64,000 bases of DNA from Atrina japonica (Eukaryota > Mollusca > Bivalvia > Pterioida > Pinnidae), in contig BROG01000454.1 in NCBI GenBank assembly GCA_030159075.1, positions 62,001 through 126,000 of the forward strand. The letters are read 5' to 3'. Below are positions 28,701 to 37,559 of this stretch, one piece after another. The notes beneath the pieces are model-generated. The model was not told where the DNA came from. It was given only the letters and a program-made list of their open reading frames with translations, and did no database searches. A program made the position numbers and the translations under genes. Position 1 is the stretch's first letter. The number at the start of each line of letters is the position of its first letter.

Positions 28701-31700
28701 CAAGGACAAATGTAGGCAAAGCGTTGTTTCACAGACAAAGAATTTAAAAAAGGGTGTATGGCTTATACATGAAAAATCCACATAAAATAAAAAATAAATC
28801 CCATAAGTGACCAGCTCACAATATCATCCATGTATATATTTTTGTATTTTTTTTTCATTGCAGTGCATTTTTGCTATTTACACATTATCTTTATTGTTGG
28901 AAGTTTTCAAGATGTAAGGTAAATGGAGGTATCTTACCAGCTAATGTATAATCCATATCAAAGCCAATGAATTTGATCTTGTCCAAGTTGAGACTTCTGT
29001 TAACGAAAACTCTGCAATCAAAAATTAAACATATGAATGTACATATATAATTCACCAGATGCACAATGCCAGTAATACAAGAATCATGAAAACAATGAAC
29101 TTCATTTACTTATCAACCCCTGAAAAACAATGGACTCTTCTGTAAATCAATGACTTAGACCAATCCAAATGTGTCTTTAGGGATGAATGAGTTAACTGTA
29201 TACATACACTGAATTGCAAATTAAGTACATGTATGTGTCATTGACTAAATTTGTAGATTTTTATGTTTTCACAACAAAGTACATACAATGTACATATATA
29301 CTGTTCTGTGTTATATACACTTTGTACAATGTATAGTGATAATTTCTGTAGCCGCACATATGATTTGTAATAATATGTACCGATATCTAGTCGATACAAT
29401 TAGTCACAATAATCTTGTACAAATATATACAATGAAGTAAATGCAATTAGTCACGTGTTATTGCATAAACCTTCAGTCAATATAATATTAGTTATAATAT
29501 TATAGAATGAACATTTAGTCAATCAGTCAATGTTATTGTACAATTATTTAGTCAACATAGTTAGTCACAAGGATACAGAACAAATTTTAAGTCAATACAA
29601 TCACAATATCATGGTACATGTATAAACATTTAGTCAAGGCAATAGGAAACTTTTGAGTTAGCCAGGATTACTGAATAATCCTGTTTTTATTATCGCCAGT
29701 TGCGTGATTCTAAAAAAATGTTCCTAAATGTTATTTCCGGTTTCGATAATATATAGATAGCCCCCATAGCGCAATTGGTAAAAGTGCCCTGCAAGTGTTT
29801 TGAAGGTCCTGGATTTGATTCCTGGTCTGTCTGCACATTTTTCTCTGTCTGATACATTTCAGAAATATGGCGTTCAACTAAATAAGCCACTGTGGTATGT
29901 TTTAAGAGTCTTTTGGGTTTCTTTATATAAAATAAATTTAATGTGCTAAAAAGTAAAAATATTTCCATTTACTTTACATATGCTGCGAAGGTAAATATGA
30001 AAACAGGAAGAACATATGAGGAGCAAAATCTAGAAGGTGCAAATAAATGCAGGATCATAACGGTAAATCGGGCTTACTCAAATGTTCCCTATTGGTAATG
30101 TTATTACATAAACATTTAGTCAAGTCAATTAGTCACAATGTTATTATATAAACATTTAGTCAAGTCAATTAGTCACAAAGTTATCTGTACAAACATTTAC
30201 ATGATTTAGTCAATACAATTAATGAAAATGCTACTGTACAAATATTTAATTGATGTTTTTTTCTAACCTGCATTAGTTACATTACCTTTGTAAACATAAT
30301 TAGTCCTGATACCTGTTGTACACCAAGGTACATGTAGTCACACTGTTACAGGTATGATATAAATCACTTTGACTTCATGAATAACTGAATACTGATTTAT
30401 GTCCCGAATAATAACTTTGCTGAGTGGCAGCTATCAAAGCTTTTCTTACAAAATGTACAGTTTGCATAGTAGTGCATGTTCATTTCTTTATTTAAAGAAA
30501 ACAAATGAAAAATGGCAATAATTACATACATGTACAGTGAAACTTGAACATGTATATAATGACATCCTTAGGGATACAAGAAAACCTAAGAAAAATAAGG
30601 AGGTGATCTTTATATAGAGGCTGATTTGTACACAAATGGTACTATTGGGGACAACAAAAAATGGTCTTTGTGTCTTTATACACAGGTGGTCACTATAGCA
30701 GGTTTTACTGTATTCTCATTCAGTCACACCAGAGAGTCCAAGACATTTATGCCTTTTTTAAATACAAAGAAAAAGTCTTTGTGAAACATAATTAATTTAC
30801 AGTTATATATTAATAGTGTCCTATAATGTATGTTCTAAATCTACTTACACCTCAACCGGGGAACCTGTCTCGAGAAACCACCTATCTGCCACTAAAATGT
30901 AATCTATGAAGGCAGGTGGTAGACCTCTCAGTACAAGTTTTATTTCAACTTTGGGAATAAATGGTTTGACAGAGCAAGATCTGGTAAATAAGGTGGTTTT
31001 AAATTAATTTGAAGCCACAATCATTGATGACATTGATGGCTGCCAGAAGAAATAATAGGGTTAAAAATAGTAGCATAAAACCATGAATAGTTACAATAAA
31101 AAATGATTAATGTAATATTCTATTAACAATTAGTCACATCTCTGTTGCACGTTAGTCATGTTACTTTTGTATATATACATACCAAATTCTATGTTATCAT
31201 ATTTTTGTTACGTTTGATTAGTAGTCAAAGCATGCTACAAACATGTAGACTATTTATCACACTACATTTGTATACTGAAAATACATGTATGTCATTAGTC
31301 ACACAACTGTAGTATAAATATCCAGTCTCTGTTACATTTTTGTTAAAGAAACTGTATACTTTTGGGTATTAGTCACATACTGTATTATAAATATCTAGTC
31401 ATATTTTTTTTGTTTAAGAAACTTATACCAGGGAAAGCATGCTACACAACTGTATTACTATATATCTAGTCTCTATTACATTTTGTGTACTGAACAAACT
31501 GTATACCACGGGTATTAGTCACACAACTGTAGTATAAATATCCAGTCTCTGTTACATTTTTGTTAAAGAAACTGTATACAACGGGTATTAGTCACACAAC
31601 TGTATATAAATATCTAGTCACTATTACATTTTTGTTAAAGAAACTGTATACCACGGGTATTAGTCACACAACTGTATTATATAAATATCTAGTCTCTGTT

Positions 31701-33150
31701 ACATTTTTGTTAAAGAAACTGTATACCACGGGTATTAGTCACACAACTGTATTATAAATATCTAGTCTCTATTACATTTTTGTTAAAGAAACTGTATACC
31801 ACGGGTATTAGTCACACAACTGTAGTATAAATATCTAGTCTCTATTACATTTTTGTTAAAGAAACTGTATACCACGGGTATTAGTCACACAACTGTATAT
31901 AAATATCTAGTCACTATGTAATAATATACATGTATATTTGTTCAATACTTTTGTATACAAATGTACGTGTAGAATTATTTAACATTTCATCTCTTAAAAG
32001 CATTATTTTCAAACTGATATAAAACATATACAAATGTAACACAACAAAATATAAGTTAGTTTATAATATAACAACATGTATACATGTAAGTTTACTTGTT
32101 TTACAGAAAAAAAACTATCTAATTTTGTGAAGTGATTCAAAAATTAGCATTTTCAATTTTTGTGTGTACATAATTTATCTACATAATTCATGGGTTAACT
32201 TAAGAAATTAAAGAAAAAAACAACACATAGTTACCCTATTTCACTCTTCATGAGAAATTGGATAAAATCCTGAACAAATTAAACAAATCAATTCTCTTAT
32301 ATCTAGATGCATACTGAATTTTTTTTAGAGATATTTTCGACATTGATATGCCTGTAACCTGACTAGGTCATTGTTTAGTGTGATGTTCTTACAGAGAGGA
32401 TCATGTAGTTGTCAGTAATACATGTTCATCAGCTGTAATGTAATCACAATGAACATAGAAATTTTTTGTACACTGGGGTCATGTGATATATTTTGCTACC
32501 GTAAAGTTCTTCGATAATTGTTATAAATGACAAATGAGGTAAGGAATGAAAAGAATTAATGAAGAACGGGGTCACCTGTAAACGTACAATATCGTAATTA
32601 GATTTCAAAGGTTCTCCTTAATACGATTGTCACGTATACAACATAGGGTCAAAATTTTAATTTCTTGAAAATGACATCAAACTAAAACAGCACCATTAAC
32701 ATAACATATGGAGGAATCAAAGATTACAACGCTCACCCTCATGTAACAGCAACATATTTAAACCCCAGAACTAACTTGAATTAAACCAATCACCTTAACC
32801 ACACCAATGAATATAGACTACTAAGTATGTCCAAAATAGTATCATTGTTGCCACCCCTCCAAAAAAATATCTGGTGCATAGCATATGCTTAGAATCATAT
32901 GAAATATATACATACATGTATGTACCATGCAAGTTTTGTAAAAGTAAGTAAATCTGACCTAAAACATTCTCCTTAACCAGATGCTGGTGCCAATGCCCAG
33001 GCAATAGCATGTAATCTTTCCTTAACCTCATTGATGATTGGGCCTACGTGGCCGAGTGGTTAGAGCATCTGGCTTTGCACCACTTCTGGTTACAGGTTAA
33101 GGTTCAAGCCCCACTTTGGGAGGGAGGAAGGGAGGGGGGAAAAGAAAAAG

Positions 33151-33219
<69 letters not shown>

Positions 33220-33501
33220 TTGATTTTGTAGCAAACATGTATATGTTAACAACTGCGTTCTTTAATAACTTAACCATTTTTATTTAATCACCCATAAATC
33301 AAAGTAACAGATTTCATTTTCAAACATTTACATAACTTGTGATAATTATACATCATATTCTAGTTACATGTTTTACCTGTAAAGCGGTTCTCTTTTGTAA
33401 ATACGACTAGCAATATCGGGATCTGCAGTATTTAAACAATTACTTGTGGCCCCATTCACCACTTGGCCTTGAGCATCTCTTTTAATGGCTGTTGTACTCA
33501 T
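1689..33501 (-). CDS. NT5C2: Cytosolic purine 5'-nucleotidase (cN-II), 15 coding exons, 3' end outside window
   Basis: Hydrolyses IMP/GMP-type nucleoside 5'-monophosphates in the cytosol (family knowledge). Coding exons in transcript order: 33501-33377, 29011-28938, 27385-27268, 25017-24922, 20755-20667, 18647-18590, 13362-13269, 12337-12255, 8190-8130, 7856-7824, 6878-6778, 6059-5993, 5018-4796, 2428-2368, 1746-1689. Every junction has GT-AG ends. The spliced ~448 residues align by eye with vertebrate cN-II. HAD motif I is DMDYT (D60, D62), motif II LITNSD (T258), motif III VDAKKP (K296), motif [10 protein letters not shown] (D355, D360). The vertebrate protein is 561 residues, so about 110 C-terminal residues, including the acidic tail, should lie left of position 1. 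Start chosen as the first in-frame ATG. Phases agree at all junctions except exon 11/12, which is 1 nt short. NT5DC paralogues are less likely given the match across the whole length. Confidence 0.93.
1823..2080 (-). mobile_element. Partial SINE body, same family as 55731-55956
   Basis: Contains 'gtttaacatcccactc', 'tttcactcatatggaga', 'gcttatgctcggcac' and 'gagcagtgagg', all shared with the tRNA-derived SINE at 55731-55956. The tRNA-like head is not recognisable here, so the copy is truncated or eroded. It lies in the intron between exons 15 and 14. Confidence 0.65.
2110..2262. repeat. Truncated copy of the mariner-like MITE family
   Basis: Shares 'cctccttagggacacaaga', 'agaggttgatttgtacac' and 'ggtggtcttt' with the TIR-bounded elements at 8375-8552 and 30533-30712, but lacks their terminal repeats. 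Confidence 0.6.
2368..2428 (-). CDS. NT5C2: NT5C2 exon 14
   Basis: 61 nt, acceptor TTTCAG, donor GTACGT. It reads [20 protein letters not shown], as vertebrate [20 protein letters not shown]. It lies about 80 bp to the left of a 44-bp minisatellite that fills most of the intron between it and exon 13. Confidence 0.93.
2508..3775. repeat. 44-bp minisatellite, about 28 copies
   Basis: Unit contains 'gtacatgttacaaaatga' followed by 'cagcagatacagtacaac' and 'tgccaa'. Copies differ by substitutions and a few short deletions. It fills most of intron 13 of NT5C2. The short ORFs seen on both strands are by-products of the repeat. Confidence 0.93.
4495..4705 (+). mobile_element. tRNA-derived SINE, second family
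   Basis: Head has a tRNA-like box A ('gcgcagtggttagaac') and the body ends 'gagagacatttacttaag', shared with the copy at 60905-61160. It is interrupted by a run of about 26 C (4603-4628). Confidence 0.5.
4796..5018 (-). CDS. NT5C2: NT5C2 exon 13 (HAD motif IV)
   Basis: 223 nt, acceptor TTTCAG, donor GTAAGT. It reads [18 protein letters not shown] then [18 protein letters not shown] and [13 protein letters not shown]. The metal-binding aspartates of motif IV are D355 and D360. This is the longest and best conserved exon and fixes the identity as cN-II. Confidence 0.97.
5372..5792. mobile_element. MITE with ~44-bp terminal inverted repeats, 421 bp
   Basis: Left end 'ctgggcccgaagtcacc' with 'actcaagctcaact' is the reverse complement of the right end 'agttgagcttgagta' with 'ggtgacttcgggcccag', allowing a few mismatches. 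No coding capacity. It lies in intron 12 of NT5C2. A target-site duplication is not clear. Confidence 0.75.
5993..6059 (-). CDS. NT5C2: NT5C2 exon 12
   Basis: 67 nt, acceptor TTGTAG, donor GTATGT. It reads [16 protein letters not shown] then GCVYSG, matching vertebrate [23 protein letters not shown]. Phase 0 in, phase 1 out. Confidence 0.9.
6131..6712. repeat. 31-bp minisatellite in intron 11
   Basis: Unit contains 'taatatcaacagaaagga' then 'aatggtaattata'. About 17 copies, with one interruption around 6545-6590. It occupies most of the space between exons 12 and 11 of NT5C2. Confidence 0.9.
6778..6878 (-). CDS. NT5C2: NT5C2 exon 11 (HAD motif III); donor frame uncertain
   Basis: Acceptor TTATAG. 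It reads [18 protein letters not shown] then [21 protein letters not shown] supplies motif III lysine K296. The consensus donor GTAAGT leaves two bases (GA), but exon 12 must start in phase 0, so the spliced frame is 1 nt short. A weaker in-frame donor (GTAATA) at 6785 would end the exon at 6786 and remove three residues. Confidence 0.85.
6916..7485. repeat. 31-bp minisatellite in intron 10, about 18 copies
   Basis: Unit contains 'acactggggttaacatct' then 'aacacacaaagat'. Same period as the neighbouring intron's array but unrelated sequence. Copies are very uniform, which suggests recent expansion. Confidence 0.93.
7824..7856 (-). CDS. NT5C2: NT5C2 exon 10 (33-nt small exon)
   Basis: 33 nt between acceptor TTGTAG and donor GTAAGA, phase 0 on both sides. 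It reads [11 protein letters not shown], as vertebrate DKIMTYLFDFP. It is far too short for ORF-based detection; neighbouring phases and the conserved peptide support it. Confidence 0.9.
8130..8190 (-). CDS. NT5C2: NT5C2 exon 9 (HAD motif II)
   Basis: 61 nt, acceptor TTTCAG, donor GTAAGT. It reads [26 protein letters not shown] is HAD motif II, with T258 in place of human T249. Confidence 0.93.
8375..8552. mobile_element. Mariner-like MITE, 178 bp, TA-flanked
   Basis: Begins 'tacagtgaaac' and ends 'gttttactgta', an imperfect terminal inverted repeat flanked by TA, as expected for Tc1/mariner-type insertion. The internal sequence matches 30533-30712 and 2110-2262. Confidence 0.7.
8675..9370. 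repeat. ~43-bp minisatellite in intron 8
   Basis: Unit contains 'gacaacacactttaaaca' then 'aggaagtctctc' and 'catctagttggcc'. About 16 divergent copies; some are shortened. Confidence 0.88.
9380..9800. repeat. 88-bp tandem repeat in intron 8
   Basis: Identical landmarks recur at 9493, 9581 and 9669, an 88-bp step. The unit includes 'agtgagcagtccctgcag', 'accagtcacacctgttgt' and 'gagtcaaacctgttg'. It shares its core with the 72-bp array at 11395-12010 in the same intron. Confidence 0.88.
9810..11390. other. Intron 8 interior, no feature recognised
   Basis: AT-rich single-copy-looking sequence between two related tandem arrays. No exon, TIR or RNA gene was seen. Confidence 0.4.
11395..12010. 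repeat. 72-bp tandem repeat in intron 8, scrambled at its left end
   Basis: Unit contains 'cctgcagtgagacaatgt', 'atgacagaaagtgagcag' and 'ttgtgggtgaaac'. The right part is regular (72-bp step at 11788 and 11860); the left part has fragmented and shuffled units. Confidence 0.85.
12255..12337 (-). CDS. NT5C2: NT5C2 exon 8
   Basis: 83 nt, acceptor TTTCAG, donor GTAAGG. It reads [18 protein letters not shown] then DPRLPVLLD, matching the helical segment SLKEKTVENLEKYV in vertebrates. Confidence 0.92.
12640..13180. repeat. Dispersed repeat, diverged copy
   Basis: Shares 'accttgaaactttatcac', 'tggctcgtttatg' and 'agatattatcatta' style landmarks with 42940-43360 and the opposite-strand copy at 62815-63350. 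No terminal structure resolved. Confidence 0.5.
13269..13362 (-). CDS. NT5C2: NT5C2 exon 7
   Basis: 94 nt, acceptor TTGTAG, donor GTAAGT. It reads [18 protein letters not shown] then [13 protein letters not shown]; the vertebrate protein has [20 protein letters not shown]. Confidence 0.94.
13400..16160. other. Left part of intron 6 of NT5C2, no feature recognised
   Basis: AT-rich. Several 60-90 codon open frames occur on both strands but show no family resemblance and no supporting splice context. Confidence 0.35.
16165..16500. repeat. Diverged direct duplication of a dispersed repeat
   Basis: 'aaaatgacattttttgtt' followed by 'aatcaaggg..cca' and 'gccaaataac' occurs at about 16172 and again at about 16314. 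The landmarks look like those of the bivalve dispersed repeats elsewhere in the window. Confidence 0.5.
16550..17245. repeat. 45/51-bp minisatellite in intron 6, open frames on both strands
   Basis: Unit contains 'gtacaagtagatcggacg', 'gtctctatgtg' and 'taacaaccatgatata'; an optional 'tatgtg' gives 51 rather than 45 bp. Both lengths are multiples of 3, so frames stay open on both strands, including one of about 280 codons on the minus strand. I treat these as non-coding by-products. Confidence 0.92.
18006..18074 (-). other. Candidate cryptic or poison exon in intron 6 of NT5C2
   Basis: 69 nt bounded by an acceptor (TTAACAG) and a donor (GTTAGT). Alone it reads [15 protein letters not shown] then IACFYCHQ without a stop. 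Spliced after exon 6 (phase 2) it reads CGG TAG, an immediate stop. It matches no part of cN-II. It may be chance, a decaying exon or a regulated poison exon. Confidence 0.25.
18590..18647 (-). CDS. NT5C2: NT5C2 exon 6
   Basis: 58 nt, acceptor TTTTAG, donor GTAAGT. It reads [20 protein letters not shown], matching the vertebrate ETYLLACLVDFFTN segment. Phase 1 in, phase 2 out. Confidence 0.93.
19500..20330. repeat. 35-bp minisatellite in intron 5, about 22 copies
   Basis: Unit contains 'acaaggttaggtcttaca' then 'agataggttctactgta'. Some copies are truncated between 20020 and 20160. Confidence 0.92.
20667..20755 (-). CDS. NT5C2: NT5C2 exon 5
   Basis: 89 nt, acceptor ATCTAG, donor GTAGGT. It reads [18 protein letters not shown] then NTLFHLP; vertebrates have YPNKFI...FYILNTLFNLPE at this place. 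Confidence 0.94.
20879..20940. repeat. GA-rich microsatellite
   Basis: Imperfect (GA)n with a pure stretch 'agagagagagagagaga' near 20925-20940. Confidence 0.8.
21055..22035. repeat. Imperfect ~15/16-bp tandem repeat in intron 4
   Basis: Alternates 'attctattgtataaca' and 'gattctattgtatcac'. A higher-order duplication of about 120 bp is visible around 21200-21440. Open frames across it (rich in Tyr, Ile, Thr) are repeat artefacts. Confidence 0.9.
23228..24061. mobile_element. hAT-like non-autonomous DNA transposon, 834 bp
   Basis: Left end 'tagggctgccacga', right end 'tggcggcagcccta' (inverted, two mismatches). Flanking 8-mers 'ccatgcat' and 'ctatgcat' match at 7 of 8 positions, the expected hAT target duplication. 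The interior is AT-rich with 'attgcaatat' motifs. A 118-codon minus-strand frame (23571-23927) matches no transposase I recognise. Confidence 0.75.
24922..25017 (-). CDS. NT5C2: NT5C2 exon 4
   Basis: 96 nt, acceptor TTTCAG, donor GTATGT. It reads [18 protein letters not shown] then [14 protein letters not shown], close to the vertebrate LVFDTLYGNLLKVDAYGN segment. Confidence 0.95.
25340..27237. repeat. 33-bp minisatellite in intron 3, more than 50 copies, with 231-bp higher-order repeat
   Basis: Left half unit: 'gtggtcttttatgagag' then 'tggtctctcaagacag'. Right half unit: 'gtggtcttatatgatag' then 'tggtgtcacaagacaa'. As 33 bp is 11 codons, frames stay open: a 229-codon plus-strand frame encodes an 11-residue repeat of the type [12 protein letters not shown] block at 26530 recurs at 26761, a step of exactly 7 units. 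The right edge is about 30 bp from the exon 3 donor. Confidence 0.95.
27268..27385 (-). CDS. NT5C2: NT5C2 exon 3
   Basis: 118 nt between acceptor TTACAG and donor GTAATG. It reads [18 protein letters not shown] then VSIGYP and EYDPTFP, matching the vertebrate stretch right after motif I. The 33-bp minisatellite of intron 3 ends only about 30 bp beyond the donor of this exon. Confidence 0.95.
28938..29011 (-). CDS. NT5C2: NT5C2 exon 2 (HAD motif I)
   Basis: 74 nt, acceptor TTGCAG, donor GTAAGA. It reads [14 protein letters not shown] then [14 protein letters not shown] holds the aspartate nucleophile D60 and general acid/base D62 that define the haloacid dehalogenase fold of this family. Phase 2 in, phase 1 out. 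Confidence 0.95.
29104..29205. repeat. Dispersed repeat fragment
   Basis: Shares 'aacaatggactctt', 'ccaaatgtgtctttaggg' and 'atgaatgagtta' with 33787-33880, where the same motif has been amplified in tandem. Confidence 0.6.
29760..29835 (+). mobile_element. Degenerate tRNA-like sequence, SINE head
   Basis: Box A-like 'tagcgcaattggta' and box B-like 'ggatttgattcc' about 40 bp apart. The anticodon stem does not pair, so it is not a functional tRNA. Probably an old SINE or tRNA pseudogene in intron 1 of NT5C2. Confidence 0.45.
30533..30712. mobile_element. Mariner-like MITE, 180 bp, TA-flanked
   Basis: Begins 'tacagtgaaac', ends 'gttttactgta', and matches 8375-8552 along its length. Intron 1 of NT5C2. 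Confidence 0.7.
31310..31920. repeat. ~73-bp tandem repeat in intron 1
   Basis: Unit contains 'ataaatatctagtctct', 'tacatttttgttaaag', 'aaactgtataccacggg' and 'tattagtcacacaactg'. About 8 copies, the first ones more diverged. Confidence 0.9.
33042..33220 (+). mobile_element. tRNA-derived SINE head followed by (GA)n
   Basis: Box A-like 'tggccgagtggttagag' and box B-like 'ggttcaagcccc' resemble a Ser/Leu-type tRNA head. Then 'gggagggagg' and about 65 bp of (GA)n (33156-33220). No full tRNA cloverleaf could be drawn. Confidence 0.55.
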
Positions 33502-33527
33502 TGTGCTTGTTTGATCAATTCAAAACG
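33377..33527 (-). CDS. NT5C2: NT5C2 exon 1 of coding sequence, with 26 nt of 5' UTR
   Basis: ATG at 33501-33499 opens [11 protein letters not shown] and the exon ends in ...YKREPLY plus two bases of Arg before a GTAAAA donor. An acceptor (ctatttcag) lies 26 nt upstream of the ATG, so at least one untranslated exon should lie further right; I could not identify it. The N-terminus is about 8 residues longer than in vertebrates (nucleophile D60 here, D52 in human). Confidence 0.9.
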
Positions 33528-33786
33528 CTGAAATAGATTAAAGAAAATGTCTGAATGTTTAAGAATGATCAATCAATTTTGCAATATAGTGTATTATCAT
33601 TAACCTGAACTGAGGTCCCTAAAAAAGTATCAAATTTGTTCCCCAAAAGATATAAATAAATAGCATTATACTGAACAAAAGGGGAGACAACTGTATGAAT
33701 AATTTTACAAGACAGTTACAAGTACAAATTGAACATGCAGGGGACACATATACAGATACAACAAGGAGATTTACTCTAGTTATGTA

Positions 33787-34215
33787 ACTCATCAAACCCC
33801 TGAGACACAATGGACTCTTTTAGAAATTAATGACTTAAACAAGTCCAAATGTGTCTTTAGGGATGAATGGGTTAACAGCGAGTTACAAGTAACTAAAAGA
33901 TGAGGACGAACTATATCCTCATGCCTATATAGATATGACATATGACATAGGGATGAATGGGTTAGCAGTGAGTTACAAGTAACTAAAAGATGAGGACGAA
34001 CTACATCCTCATGCCTACATGTATATAGATATGACATATGACATAGGGATGAATGGGTTAGCAGTGAGTTACAAGTAACTAAAAGATGAGGATGAACTAC
34101 ATCCTCATGCCTATATAGATATGACATATGACATAGGGATGAATGGGTTTGCAGTGAGTTACAAGTAACTAAAAGATGAGGATGAACTACATCCTCATGC
34201 CTATATAGATATGAC
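33787..34215. repeat. 90-bp tandem repeat grown from a dispersed repeat
   Basis: 'ggatgaatgggtta' recurs at 33861, 33951, 34047 and 34137 (steps 90, 96, 90). The first copy is continuous with the dispersed motif also present at 29104-29205. It lies just upstream of the first NT5C2 coding exon. Confidence 0.88.
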
Positions 34216-34219
34216 ATTC

Positions 34220-37200
34220 AGGTATGATCATTTACTGTCTTGAATAATAGATCAAGGTCTGAAGCTGACAAACTGATTATGTTCCTGTAACAATTTTAGG
34301 ATTTTGAGATGAAACACACAGAATTTATGCTACACTTACATAAATTTTTATATATTTTTAGCATACAACTGTAAATAATAATGCAATTTATAGCTTATTT
34401 GAAGAAAGTTTGATAAAAGCCAATATTATCAAAAAAATAATCAAAGTACTAAAAGTACCGATGCTAGTTGATGGCAACTGTAAGTTTTAATGAGGTATAA
34501 TACACTCAGTATACTGAATATTTTTTAATTCAGTAAAATTAGGTTTTACAAAAAAAGTAATTAAAAATCAGGTCAGGCATTTGGCCCAACGTGAGTACTG
34601 ATGGCTTATTTATTATGTAACAAACTACACAGATCAGCGATATGATTATAAAATCTTGTGCCTATAAAAATCTTTTCATCAACATTAAATTTCTATGCTA
34701 TACTTCCTATCAGTAGCCTTAAATCTCTAGGTCAATTTGTTTACATGTAAAACATTTTCAAAGTCTCACCAGTTAAGATCACCTGAATGAGGAATGACAC
34801 AACTTCTATGTCCAACTTCAGACAGATCTTGTCAATACACAGTAAGGGAAACTTGACCAAAACTCATTTGCATATTAATCATGCACAAGAATTGTTATCA
34901 GTCCAGTCTATCGTTTTTAATGTTAATTCTATCACAAGAGTATAAATGGTAAAAAATAATAGAAAAGTAACATTCTAAAGCAAATTTTTAATATCAATTC
35001 ATAAAGGATGCCGAACAGACCTTTAATAGCATATATTTCAACAAGTCTTATAGACCTTTATTTTTCAGCAAATTGTTACTATATTTTCGTCATATTAAAA
35101 AGCAAAAATATACAAATAAAAGTGTGATTTGGAAATTTCAGTCTTGAAGTTGAGTTTATATTTGTTGCTGAAATGCACATACATGTGTAATTTTGAGTCA
35201 ATATAATGTGTTATTAACCCCATACTGCAAAATGTGCTTTGACTTGTTCCAAATAAACAACTTAGCATAACATAACTGCATTGATGTTCCATCAACTCGT
35301 AAAAATTTGTGATTTGGGGTTATTCAAACAACTGAATCTCTGACACATGAACATTTTCTTCACAAGTAAATGTGGCAATACATGTATCTATAAAAGAAAA
35401 TACCAGTTATCACCATTCTCTCTTATTATGAGAAAAAAAAATGTTTCAAAGGCAGAGATTGATGATACAGCTGGCAATTACAAATCTACAAATACAAGTG
35501 ACTCCGAGAGTACATGTAACTTAAATGTATCTACCCATATAAGAGGTAAAAGGCTTGAAAACAAGGAAATAGAAATATCCTACATACCTCCTTTGTCAGA
35601 TCTGTGACCAGTAATATTTTTTAAGAAATGTCTCCCCAATTCAATGATTCATGAATTAAACAAAAAGCTTAACTTGCCTTAAGTAACATTCCAGAACATA
35701 TGGACGTGTGGTTGTACACGTCAATTTGAATATTACCGGTGCTAATTACGTAAAGAAGACTTGTTAATATAAATTTTTAGCATACCTAGGTATTTAATAT
35801 TTCTACTTATCTCAATGAGATATCACATAAGTGTGAAAGGTCAAAATGCATTGTAAATCACTTTTTATATACATGTATGTACTTAGGCCCAGGTGATGAA
35901 ATTCTCTGATTCGTCCTAGCAGTACAATACTGTACATGTATATATCACACTCTAGTAAGAATGGCGTCACCACTAGTTAGTTCCCAGAACACCAACTGGA
36001 CAAAAATGAGAACCAATTACCTGTATCTGGAGCAATTACAAGTAAGAGGCTCACCAAAGCAGCTTACCTGTGAAATTTACCTGTTCACCTAAATATGTTT
36101 GAAACTTGCTGCTTCAAATTAAATCATGTATATTTACTAATAAACAAGAAAAAATACGCAGATGAAATGTTATTGCAAACAGAAATTAAAACTTAACAAT
36201 TATGACACTATCAATAAGACATTTCAATAGTGCATGTATTTAAATATCACTTGATATGTATTGGTATCTTACATTACATGTAAAGCACATCAAAGATATG
36301 CGATACATATTTCAAATATACATGTACATCCTCACTGACAAAGAATCCGTTACCTTGGCCTAACAACCAGAAAGTTTAAAAACCCAGGTTATTTGAAGCT
36401 ATCTGACTGACATATATTATACGAACATGATGGTTTGGCATGACCAGTACAACGACATACTTACCTACATTGTACACATTGTGAAGAGATTATAGTGTAA
36501 CACTCAAGAGTTGGTCATTCACCACATTCTCTAGTAAAAAGTACAAAGTTCAGGTGACAAAATAAGGTACACCCACGTTTATATGTTCCTGTTGATAATC
36601 TTGCACGTGCACATGTTCACACTCACGTACATGTAATTGTGACTTAATTCTAGTCCAATCATATAAAAGTACAAGTACGTATATGCATAAATTTAATTTT
36701 AGATCTAGCCACATTCAATTTGAGAGCAGTAAAGTCAATAAATTTTAAAGTAAAAAAATTCAAACAAAAATCTTGTACAAATATATACATGTACATATAT
36801 ATGTACAGGTATAACTGCATGTAAAAATATAATTTTCCATATTAAAAATATGCTGTACTGTACATGTATGTATAATGAAGGTTGTATCAAAATTGACGTC
36901 ATATGCATTCTGACACTATTGTCTAATTAAAGAAGTTAAGGCAAATTTTCAAATTACTTCAAAATTACATTTTTTACATATTATTATCTACATGTAAGAA
37001 ACATTTCAAAGGTATAAGAACTTGTACACACATGTACAGTATATAATATCAAACTACAAAACTTAGTAAAGATGTGCTGCAATTTTGAGGTAATTCTGAC
37101 ATTTACAAATGTACAAGTATTAAAAATTTCAATGTTATTTTCAAAATACCCATAATTACATTGTTTTCTTTTCAAATGTGATAGCAAATATAACAAAACA

Positions 37201-37230
37201 TGAAAACTAATTATACAATGTAGATGAAAT
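34220..37230. other. Intergenic or 5' UTR intron, nothing firm
   Basis: AT-rich with many 'tacatgta' motifs. Untranslated NT5C2 exons and the promoter should lie somewhere right of 33527; donor-like sequences on the minus strand near 36060 and 36470 are too weak to call. An 86-codon plus-strand frame at 35347-35607 has no recognisable homology. Confidence 0.35.
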
Positions 37231-37234
37231 GATG

Positions 37235-37386
37235 CATTGGCGTCGGAAGCAAATTGAAAGTGGGGGGGGGGCTAAACCAACTGAAAACACACACATGCCA
37301 GAAACGTCTGGGGACTAAGCCGCAATTTTCAACACCTATGTCTATCCTTGCAAAAAAAAAAGCCCCCCCCCGTTCCGACGCCTATG
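37235..37386. mobile_element. Short MITE with 'ggcgtcggaa' ends, 152 bp
   Basis: Left end 'cattggcgtcggaagc' pairs with right end 'ccgttccgacgcctatg'. Contains runs of G and C. A related left part recurs at 58101-58165. Confidence 0.6.
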
Positions 37387-37559
37387 TGATGTATATGTGT
37401 CATATGTTAAACTTACAGCAAATTTGAAGTACAGGTACAATGTATGGCAATTCTGACACCATATAAAAGAAATTGTAACCAATTCTCATTATACCCCAAT
37501 TTTTCACAATTTTTTAAAACACAATCTTGGAAAAGATTGAAACCAGAAAGATACAAACA

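Noticed and set aside
29760..29835. Functional tRNA-Cys
   Set aside because: Boxes A and B are tRNA-like, but the anticodon and acceptor stems do not pair.
33042..33125. Functional tRNA-Ser/Leu
   Set aside because: Only the promoter boxes are convincing; it runs into a SINE-like tail.
33048..33287. Frame rich in Arg-Glu repeats after a tRNA-like head
   Set aside because: Translation of (GA)n in a SINE tail.
35347..35607. 86-codon plus-strand ORF as a gene
   Set aside because: Polar, low-information product without domain, promoter or splice evidence.
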